A stretch of 28,052 nucleotides of DNA from IMG/VR virus record IMGVR_UViG_3300017782_000154, positions 1 through 28,052 of that record; one strand, given 5' to 3'. The position numbers and the translations under genes are program-made. The notes beneath the pieces are model-generated. The model had not been told where the DNA came from, searched no databases, and saw only the letters and a list, made by a program, of their open reading frames with translations. Of this stretch, positions 7,248 through 14,190 are shown in pieces; position 1 is the stretch's first letter, and each line of letters opens with the position of its first letter. The DNA comes from a virus.

Positions 7248-8395
7248 TGGCATGCGGACCGGGAAAAGGACTTGATAAGCTTAAAGGTAAGCTCGATGGA
7301 GTTAAAGGTAGCCTTGGCGAACTACAAGGCGATATAGCAGGCGGAATTGAGGGCCTAAGTGATAAATTAAACTCAGCTGCTGCTGATGTTCAGAGCTCAA
7401 TTAAAGAAATGATGCCAACTATTGAGCTACCTGAACTACCTGATATGCCTGAACTTAAATTGCCAGAGCTCGAATTGCCAGAACTGCCAGTTATGGATAA
7501 GTTGCAAGATAAAATTGGCGGTGTTATTAGTTTAGCAAATGATCCCTTAGCATTGTTAAAAGCCGGTGGTCCAAAAGGACTACAGAAAGAGCTAGATAGT
7601 ATTAAGGCCAAATTTGGGGATAAGATACCTGATTTTGATAAGTTATCAGCGGATGCTTTATCTGGTAAAATTAGTCCAGATAATTTATGTAAAGAGTGCC
7701 CTAATTTAGAGATTGATCAAGCTGAGCCGGATAAGATAGTTGAGAAAGGTACTCCAACAACAGCGCCTGAGGTTGATGCAGAGAAGGTACCTGAGCCTGA
7801 GCCCATTCCTGTAAGTCCAAAAGCGCCTGTAACTACCCCAACAGCCGCATCTGTTGATGTAACTGCTGACGGTAAAAATAGAGAAGCAATAAAAGAAGAG
7901 CAAAAGGTTGATAAAGAGATACAAGAGAAAAGATCAGATAAACTACCATTAACTGAGAGTGAGCAGCAAGAGAGAAATAAACGTTGTCTAGCATTTTCGT
8001 ATAAGCTAGCCACTAAAGCGCTAGCTGGTGGTGGTCTCGATTCTGTATCGTATAAAGCTACTAGAGAATACTTCAAAACTAAAAAGCTTAACCAGCAAGT
8101 TTTCGACTTATCTTGGCCTGAGTTATGGGTGCAGGTATTCGCGGTAGCTGGTGAAGATCCTTATAAATACCGTAAAACTAAAATACCAACAGATGAGTTA
8201 AGAAAAAGGCAAAAAGCCCTGTTAAAGAAGAAAAATAAATTAACTTGGGATTTTCAGACTGATGCACAGATTTGGGATAAAAACTATAATAAAGCTAAGG
8301 AATTAATGCCAGATTATTACGGTAAAGCAGATGATTTTGAAACAGCTGCTAAAGAAGCCATTGCACGCGTAACGAGTAAATTTACATCAGCCTAA
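7247..8395 (+). CDS. Unrecognised 382-aa protein between the spike and gp25, probably virion component
   Basis: Not recognised. N-terminal residues 1-55 are Gly/Lys/Asp-rich and helix-prone (GLDKLKGKLDGVKGSLGELQ). Residues 60-82 form a proline zipper-like repeat (ELPELPDMPELKLPELELPE). Residues 150-215 are a low-complexity Pro/Glu/Val linker, and 215-382 form a highly charged Lys/Glu-rich helical domain with several Trp and Tyr (FDLSWPELWVQVF, KLTWDFQTDAQIWDKNY). There is no signal peptide or transmembrane segment; the early Cys (MACGP) is not in a lipobox. Its start overlaps the gp5 stop (TAATG), with AGGAG upstream. Position right after the spike in a tail operon suggests a structural or assembly role, possibly a hub-associated chaperone; this is inference from context. 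Confidence 0.55.
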   Translation: MACGPGKGLDKLKGKLDGVKGSLGELQGDIAGGIEGLSDKLNSAAADVQSSIKEMMPTIELPELPDMPELKLPELELPELPVMDKLQDKIGGVISLANDPLALLKAGGPKGLQKELDSIKAKFGDKIPDFDKLSADALSGKISPDNLCKECPNLEIDQAEPDKIVEKGTPTTAPEVDAEKVPEPEPIPVSPKAPVTTPTAASVDVTADGKNREAIKEEQKVDKEIQEKRSDKLPLTESEQQERNKRCLAFSYKLATKALAGGGLDSVSYKATREYFKTKKLNQQVFDLSWPELWVQVFAVAGEDPYKYRKTKIPTDELRKRQKALLKKKNKLTWDFQTDAQIWDKNYNKAKELMPDYYGKADDFETAAKEAIARVTSKFTSA

Positions 8396-8404
8396 TAGAG
8401 TACT

Positions 8405-8412
8405 TATAAATA
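8405..8412 (+). promoter_or_regulatory. T4-type late promoter for the gp25-gp6-gp7-gp8 group
   Basis: Exact TATAAATA in the 22-bp gap after the 382-aa gene, ending five bases (AAGAT) before the gp25 ATG. No Shine-Dalgarno separates it from the start, so transcription from the usual late start point would give a nearly leaderless message. The spacing is the same as at the gp4 promoter on the other strand. Confidence 0.7.
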
Positions 8413-8417
8413 AAGAT

Positions 8418-8816
8418 ATGACTTTTAGAAAAAAAGAAATTGTATATTCCGATATTAGAAATGACCTGGCCCCTAACCCGGCTACAGGTGATATAATGCT
8501 TCGTGTGAATGAAGAGGCAATAGAATATTCTGTAGTTAATCTACTCACTACAAATAGGTATGAGAGGTTGATGCAACCGGCAATTGGTTCTGGTATTTTA
8601 GGTACATTATTTGAAAATGCCGGCCCTATTACATCTGATATTTTAAGAGAACAAATAATTGATACTATACAAAATTTTGAACCTCGTTGTATACTTACGG
8701 ATGTTATAATTATTCCAAGAATGGATGATAATACGTACGAGGTAGAAATTACCTTTAAACCAATAAATAGCGAAGAATCACGCACTTTTAGCTTTATTTT
8801 AGATAGGACACGGTAA
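8418..8816 (+). CDS. 25: Baseplate wedge subunit, T4 gp25 (GPW_gp25) family
   Basis: 132 aa, the exact size of T4 gp25. gp25 is a lysozyme-like-fold structural protein at the core of the baseplate wedge, next to gp6 and gp53, and has relatives in P2-like phages, R-type pyocins and type VI secretion. Features: an N-terminal segment with FRKKEIVYSDI, the central TTNRYERLMQPAIGSGI (44-60) that carries the conserved 'ER...P..G' core, LFENAG, then TIQNFEPRCIL (about 84-94) and the closing beta strand YEVEITFKPIN (106-116). It is the first gene of the transcription unit started by the promoter just upstream; its stop overlaps the gp6 start (TAATG). Confidence 0.9.
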   Translation: MTFRKKEIVYSDIRNDLAPNPATGDIMLRVNEEAIEYSVVNLLTTNRYERLMQPAIGSGILGTLFENAGPITSDILREQIIDTIQNFEPRCILTDVIIIPRMDDNTYEVEITFKPINSEESRTFSFILDRTR

Positions 8817-10615
8817 TGGCTGCTAACTCTGCTACATCAGTTGTAGATTTGGACTTTGAAACAATTAAGTCAAATTTAACAAACTTTCTCAAGGGACAGT
8901 CTAGTATTCAAGACTACGACTATGAAGGATCAAATATTAATGCACTCCTTGATGTGTTGAGCTATAATACATATCTTAACAATTTTTATACTAATATGAT
9001 TGCTAATGAAATGTTTCTTGATACAGCGATCATTAGAGAGAGTGTAATCTCACATGCAAAAGAGCTTAATTATCTTCCAAGATCCTCAACAGGTGCTTCT
9101 GCGCGCGTAGATATTAAAGTTTATCCTCCCGACTCGCCATCTTCTATTAATATGGACAAGTATACTAGATTTAGTAGTGTGGTTGGAGGTAAATCATATA
9201 CGTTCTCAACAGATTCAGATGTTACTATTATCGCTACTGAAGTTAATGGTGAAGCGCAATACCTTGCGTCAAATGTTAGTATCATTGAAGGCCAGGTAAT
9301 TACTGAATTCTTTACTGCAGATGGTTCAAACAATTTTAGTGTTACTCTTTCAAACAAAGAAGTTGATATATCTAATATTTCCGTAAGAGTACGTGAATCA
9401 AGCACAGTTTCAACTAATACAGAGTGGACAAAGGTAAGTACAGTATTTGGTATTAATAAAGAATCAGATATCTACTTTATTGAACCTACTGAATCGTTTA
9501 AATATAAAGTTGCTTTCGGCGATGGAACTTTTGGTCGTAGTCCTAATATTGGTAATATTATTGAGGTTACTTACAGAGCAGTAAGTGATACAGCTGCTAA
9601 TAGAGCATCTAAATTTAATTCCGCTGGCGGTGTAGGCGGTTACTCTAATGTAGTTGTTACTACAGTAACTAGTGCTGACGGCGGTAGTGAACGCGAGAGT
9701 GTTACTAGTATTAAACAGAATGCCCCTAAAGCTTTCCAAGTACAAGAAAGAGCAGTTACATCCAATGACTATGAAATAATTGCTAGACAGCATTTCCCAG
9801 AAATACAAAATATTGCAGCGTTCGGCGGACAAGACGCTAACCCTCCTAGGTTCGGTAAGGTAATTTTAGCGGTAGATCTTGTACAGGCAGATGGTGTATC
9901 GTTAGCCAAGACGCAAGAAATAGAAGAGTTTATTAACACGAGAACACCTGTTGGAGTGGATGCAATTGTTGTAGAACCTAAATTTATCTTCTTAGGTATT
10001 AAACTTACATTAACATATGATATTGGGTCATCAAAAGAATCTCCTACTACTATCTCTTCAAAAAGCAGAAGTGCTTTGCTTGAGTATGCTGTTGCAAACC
10101 TTAATGGATTTAATAAGAAATACAGAAACTCAAAAGCTTTGGCGGCGGTTGACTCGAGCGATTTAAGTATTATGGGATCTGAAACTTTATTAAAACCTTA
10201 TATAATTATACCTCAATCAGATATTCTTAGATCCTACCAAATTGAGACTATGAATGAGTTAAAAGAAGATTCAAGACTAACAGTTAATACTAATGTAAAT
10301 AATTATGAGCCAGCTATTGAATCTACACCATTTACTTATCAAGGTGACTCATCAGCAAGATTTATTGATGCTGGAAGAGGGGTATTGGCTATTGTTCGTG
10401 GTGATACATCATTTACAATTTTAAAACCAAATGCTGGTACAATTAATTACGTCACAGGTGAGATTATAATTAAACCAATTACAATTTCAGAAGCTACTGG
10501 TTCCTTAAAAATATATTTCAGACCTAAAAATAAAGATGTCATGTCTATGAAGGATACAATTCTTCAGCTGAATAGTAATGATATCGAAGTAGTTGTAAAT
10601 CAGGGTAGATTATAA
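8816..10615 (+). CDS. 6: Baseplate wedge subunit, T4 gp6 (baseplate J-like) family
   Basis: 599 aa; T4 gp6 is 660 aa. gp6 dimers form the inner ring that holds the six wedges together and drives the change from hexagon to star. Features: the N-terminal SSIQDYDYEGSNINALLDVL (about 30-49) and SYNTYLNNFYTNMIANEMFL (50-69) with ESVISHAKELNYLPRSSTGA (75-94), typical of gp6; the beta-rich signature KVAFGDGTFGRSPNIGNIIE (about 231-250), shared with baseplate J proteins; and QERAVTSNDYEIIARQHFPE (311-330). The C-terminal third carries beta-rich material ending IYFRPKNKD. It is coupled to gp25 and gp7 by TAATG overlaps, the gp25-gp6 adjacency seen across contractile systems. Confidence 0.9.
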   Translation: MAANSATSVVDLDFETIKSNLTNFLKGQSSIQDYDYEGSNINALLDVLSYNTYLNNFYTNMIANEMFLDTAIIRESVISHAKELNYLPRSSTGASARVDIKVYPPDSPSSINMDKYTRFSSVVGGKSYTFSTDSDVTIIATEVNGEAQYLASNVSIIEGQVITEFFTADGSNNFSVTLSNKEVDISNISVRVRESSTVSTNTEWTKVSTVFGINKESDIYFIEPTESFKYKVAFGDGTFGRSPNIGNIIEVTYRAVSDTAANRASKFNSAGGVGGYSNVVVTTVTSADGGSERESVTSIKQNAPKAFQVQERAVTSNDYEIIARQHFPEIQNIAAFGGQDANPPRFGKVILAVDLVQADGVSLAKTQEIEEFINTRTPVGVDAIVVEPKFIFLGIKLTLTYDIGSSKESPTTISSKSRSALLEYAVANLNGFNKKYRNSKALAAVDSSDLSIMGSETLLKPYIIIPQSDILRSYQIETMNELKEDSRLTVNTNVNNYEPAIESTPFTYQGDSSARFIDAGRGVLAIVRGDTSFTILKPNAGTINYVTGEIIIKPITISEATGSLKIYFRPKNKDVMSMKDTILQLNSNDIEVVVNQGRL

Positions 10616-13600
10616 TGAACCCTACTCCTGAATACATTAGCAATTTTATTAGAGACCAGTTTCCTGAGTTTTTTCGGGAGATTAATGGCAATATTGTTGA
10701 TTTTGTTCTTGCTTATTATGAATGGTTGGAGACAGAAGGCCAGAATACAAAAGAGCTACGCGGTCTTAAGCATGCCAGAGATATTGATTCAAGTGTAGAT
10801 AAATTTACAGAAAATTTTAAAAAGATGTTTCTTGCTGGTACTCCACTGAGTACTAAGACAGATTCTGCTTTTATTCTTAAACACGTATCTGATTTATACC
10901 AATCAAAAGGCTCATCACGTAGTATTGAGCTACTCTTAAAGATTTTATATAATCAAGAAGTCTCTGTTTTCTTACCTAGCGATAGAATTCTTAGACCTTC
11001 CAATACTAAATGGATTAAGCCACAATACATTGAGCTATCCACATCAGATAAAACTAAAGACTTTGCTGGCAAACAGATTACTGGCGGAACTACTGGTGTA
11101 AGTGCTTTTTGTGAATCAGTAATCCAAAAATCAGTAAATAATAAAAAAATTACTATTGCTTATATTACAGGTGCGACAGGAAGCTTTTCTACTGGCGAAA
11201 TAATTACTAGCGATGGTTTCCTTGATGGTGCACCAATTATGGTTGGCTCATTAAGTAATATTGAATTAGTTTCTGGTGGGCAAGATTTTAAAATTGGTGA
11301 TATATTTGATATTGAGAGCCAAACCGGTCGCGGCGGTCAGGCTAAAGTTACTGAAGTAGAGAATCTTGCTGGTAGAGTTAACTTCCAGCTTTCAAACGGC
11401 GGGTATGGATTTACAGTATCAAATGTTTATACGGAATCATTATCGTCAAACACTACGCTTATTGTAAATACAATTAATAATGTTAATTCTGATATCGAAA
11501 GCTTCTTTAGCTTTGAGAATGTCACGCAACCTATTCAATCAATTAATATTGTTGGCTTGGGTTCTAATGGTGCTGCAAAAGAAGCCAATATTTCTAGCTT
11601 TTTTGTACATGCTACCAATGCAAGTTTTGTAAACAGCTTCTCTGTAGATTCAGGTGGTTCTAATTATAATAATACAGATATTATTGAATTTACTACAGGT
11701 AATGCTGCTGCTAGTATTATTACTAATGGAAATGGGTCTATAACCTCTATTAATGTTACTAATAATGGATCTAACTATATTGATCCGCCTCGTTTTGAGA
11801 TAGTAACTGCAAATGGAGCAGGTGCTAATGTTTCAATCGTTATGGGTAATGACAACTTTATTCAAGGTGCTAACTCAACATCTGCTAATGCAGCAACTGG
11901 TTACGTGGTAGCAAACAGTATTACTGCTAATTCTACTGATGCTACTGGTAATCTAACAGTTATTACAACCAGCGGTAACTTTGATGATGCCGCATATATT
12001 CATTCTGGTACTGTTTCAGAGAATGTACTATCTTCCGGGGTTGCAAACATTGAAACAACTGGCAGATTCATCGGCACTGTTGTTAATACTGCTAGCAATA
12101 TTGTTCGATTAGGTATTGATAGCAATACTAATATATTTTACGCAGGTCCAGGTACCTTTATCAAGGGTGTTGATAGTAATACCTTTGCTAATGTTACTAT
12201 AAGAGGGAGTTATACTTCCGGAGCTGATTTTGAAATTGGTGGTATTGGGTTACAAGAGAGCCTTACATTCTATAATGATATTATTGGTGGCAATAATACT
12301 CAGAATGTTGTATATACTGATGTAACAGTTGAAGGTAGAAATGCCAATATTGGGCTAGTAGAATCAATTACAATTGATACCGAACTGAGTATTACAGGTT
12401 TAAGTAATGTAGTATACCATTCACATCATTCAAATGGTGGTTTCTCTAATGGTGATTACATATACAGTGCTAATGTATACGTGAATTCAATCTTTATCGC
12501 GGCCGCAGGTACTGCATATGATAACAATGATACTGTATCCATTTCAGGTAATGCTACTGCTTCACTCCTAACAACTAATACAGGTGCGATTGCAGCGTTA
12601 GATATTACTTCATCTGGTGCTGGTTATAGTGGGCAAGCAACAATAACAATCTCTACATCCACTGGCTCAGGCGCTAATGTTTATGCAATTATGGGTGCTA
12701 GTGGTGTTGGAGCTCAAGCTTATATTGAATCGCAAAATGCTACTGATATAACAATCTTTGATGAGGCCAATGGTACATTTAGTTCACCTAATATTATCAC
12801 TAATGGTGGTGTTAACGCTTTTGCTACAGTCGCTGCTACAAATAGTTTAGGAGGATCTGGATATGATTCTACTGATACAATCACAATATCTGGTGGCGGC
12901 GGCGCAGGTGCAACGGCTACTTTAAACGTGCAGAGTAATGTTATCACTTCAGTTAATATTACAAATCCAGGATCAGGGTATGATACACCTCCAACGTTTA
13001 CTATTACTGCCGGAAACGGATCTGGGGCAAATTTAACTATTAATATGGATTACGGTATAGGATTGCCAGCATCACCCTCTGCTGATGATACTACTATTAT
13101 ATCTGACGCACTTAGTTTCTTTACTGCAAATATTGGTGAGGTTATTTCCTTTTCTGGTATTAATCCTGGTGCTGGTTATTCACTTGCTCCTGTACCGGTT
13201 ATTAGAAATCCTTACGTAGCGGCCTTTAATAGACGTGATTTTATAGCAAGAACCGATGGCCTTGTAGGATTCTATCAGGTAGGCGAAAGACTTGCTCAGA
13301 ACGTGGATCTCCCAGGGTATGATATAAGCATTGGTAGTATTAGTAATACTACGGCTGTTGTTGTTGGTGAAGGTGTTCGTCAAAACGGAACAGAAGCTTC
13401 TGGTATAGTAGAATCTATTAATGCAACTATGCTTAACTTAAAAAATACTGTAGGTACGTTTAATGACGCAAATGATGTAATTACATTATCTACTAATGCA
13501 GTTATAACACCTGCTTCAAGTGGTGTGGCTCAAAGTAATGGAATAAGTATAGCATCAGGTACTCTAAAATCAATAGAAAATAACGGTGATGGGACTTTTA

Positions 13601-14190
13601 ATTTAAAAATTAGAAGACTTAGCTTCGGTCAATCCTTTATACCAGATGCTACTTTAACTGGCGCTTCTTCTGGAGCAATTTCTAATATAACTCATATAAC
13701 TCAAGACCCCGATTCACTTCCAATTGGATTTAATGCCGTAGTATCGGCCAATGTTCAAACTGCAAACGGAGTCGCCACAGGTGTAGAGATTATTAATTCA
13801 GGATATGGATATGAAAAAGATACTATTGTTAATCTAGTATCAACTAACTCAGCATTTATATCAACGGGGATTGCTTCTATTGATAAACAAGGTACTGGTC
13901 CAGGTAGATGGATTTCAAGTGAATCGTTCTTAAATGATTCTGCCAGAATACAGGACAGTGATTATTACCAGGAGTATTCTTATTCAGTACAGACGGGATC
14001 AGCATTAGATAAATACTCCGGTATACTAAAAGATATGTTACACGTTGCCGGGTTTAAACTATTCGGTGAAGTTATAAATACAAAAGAGATATTTGCACTC
14101 AATGTTGGTATTGATGAGGAAAACCACTTTTCTAATGTGAATCATCACCATGTTTCAATTGCAAATAACTATCAGAGTTGGATGAATTAA
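10615..14190 (+). CDS. 7: Baseplate wedge protein, gp7-like, with long beta-repeat insertion
   Basis: 1191 aa. T4 gp7 (1032 aa) starts wedge assembly with gp10 and runs from the core to the rim. Residues 1-125 (FIRDQFPEFFREINGNIVDF, then YYEWLE, LYQSKGSSRSIELLLKILYN, EVSVFLPSDRI) match the helical domain that in T4 lies in the C-terminal third of gp7 ('FYSTKGIEASYKFLFKVLYN'). The T4 N-terminal part is not present here. Residues 130-1060 are Asn/Thr/Gly/Ser-rich beta sequence with at least three copies of a roughly 70-residue module (340-410, 624-693, 743-811). Residues 1090-1191 return to conserved phage sequence (GRWISSESFLNDSARIQDSD, then YYQEYSYSV, FKLFGEV, NHHHVSI). Coupled to gp6 and gp8 by TAATG. 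Placement between gp6 and gp8 supports gp7; the large middle could reach the fibre attachment zone. Confidence 0.75.
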   Translation: MNPTPEYISNFIRDQFPEFFREINGNIVDFVLAYYEWLETEGQNTKELRGLKHARDIDSSVDKFTENFKKMFLAGTPLSTKTDSAFILKHVSDLYQSKGSSRSIELLLKILYNQEVSVFLPSDRILRPSNTKWIKPQYIELSTSDKTKDFAGKQITGGTTGVSAFCESVIQKSVNNKKITIAYITGATGSFSTGEIITSDGFLDGAPIMVGSLSNIELVSGGQDFKIGDIFDIESQTGRGGQAKVTEVENLAGRVNFQLSNGGYGFTVSNVYTESLSSNTTLIVNTINNVNSDIESFFSFENVTQPIQSINIVGLGSNGAAKEANISSFFVHATNASFVNSFSVDSGGSNYNNTDIIEFTTGNAAASIITNGNGSITSINVTNNGSNYIDPPRFEIVTANGAGANVSIVMGNDNFIQGANSTSANAATGYVVANSITANSTDATGNLTVITTSGNFDDAAYIHSGTVSENVLSSGVANIETTGRFIGTVVNTASNIVRLGIDSNTNIFYAGPGTFIKGVDSNTFANVTIRGSYTSGADFEIGGIGLQESLTFYNDIIGGNNTQNVVYTDVTVEGRNANIGLVESITIDTELSITGLSNVVYHSHHSNGGFSNGDYIYSANVYVNSIFIAAAGTAYDNNDTVSISGNATASLLTTNTGAIAALDITSSGAGYSGQATITISTSTGSGANVYAIMGASGVGAQAYIESQNATDITIFDEANGTFSSPNIITNGGVNAFATVAATNSLGGSGYDSTDTITISGGGGAGATATLNVQSNVITSVNITNPGSGYDTPPTFTITAGNGSGANLTINMDYGIGLPASPSADDTTIISDALSFFTANIGEVISFSGINPGAGYSLAPVPVIRNPYVAAFNRRDFIARTDGLVGFYQVGERLAQNVDLPGYDISIGSISNTTAVVVGEGVRQNGTEASGIVESINATMLNLKNTVGTFNDANDVITLSTNAVITPASSGVAQSNGISIASGTLKSIENNGDGTFNLKIRRLSFGQSFIPDATLTGASSGAISNITHITQDPDSLPIGFNAVVSANVQTANGVATGVEIINSGYGYEKDTIVNLVSTNSAFISTGIASIDKQGTGPGRWISSESFLNDSARIQDSDYYQEYSYSVQTGSALDKYSGILKDMLHVAGFKLFGEVINTKEIFALNVGIDEENHFSNVNHHHVSIANNYQSWMN
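11632..11844 (+). repeat. Beta-repeat module, copy 1 in gp7
   Basis: Encodes residues 340-410: 'GGSNYNNTDIIEFT', an Asn/Gly turn, 'ITSINVTNNGSNYIDPPRF', then 'GAGANVSIVMG'. Same order of elements as copies 2 and 3 and the gp8 copy. Confidence 0.6.
12484..12693 (+). repeat. Beta-repeat module, copy 2 in gp7
   Basis: Encodes residues 624-693: 'GTAYDNNDTVSISG', then 'AALDITSSGAGYSGQATITI' and 'GSGANVYAIMG'. The two half-motifs are in the same order as in copy 1. Confidence 0.65.
12841..13047 (+). repeat. Beta-repeat module, copy 3 in gp7
   Basis: Encodes residues 743-811: 'GGSGYDSTDTITISGGGGAG', then 'ITSVNITNPGSGYDTPPTFT' and 'GNGSGANLTINM'. The best-formed copy; partial echoes follow near residues 846-863 and 1056-1074. 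Confidence 0.65.
14073..14080 (+). promoter_or_regulatory. Candidate late promoter inside the end of gp7, upstream of gp8
   Basis: Exact TATAAATA about 110 bases before the gp8 start, but inside conserved gp7 coding sequence (…EVINTKE…). Chance matches are likely at this base composition. Confidence 0.2.

Noticed and set aside
7717-8076. 119-aa open frame antisense to the 382-aa gene
   Set aside because: Ser/Leu-rich shadow of a charged, Pro/Glu-rich coding region; no independent signal.
8162-8169. Exact TATAAATA inside the 382-aa gene
   Set aside because: Encodes part of DPYKYRK in a conserved-looking domain, has no start codon nearby, and chance matches are expected in AT-rich DNA.
8387-8785. 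132-aa open frame antisense to gp25
   Set aside because: It is the mirror of a well-supported gene and has no promoter, ribosome binding site or family resemblance.
14178-14189. TTG start four codons before the gp8 ATG
   Set aside because: The ATG at 14190 forms the TAATG overlap seen at most other junctions in this window, and the extra four residues only copy gp7 end sequence in another frame.
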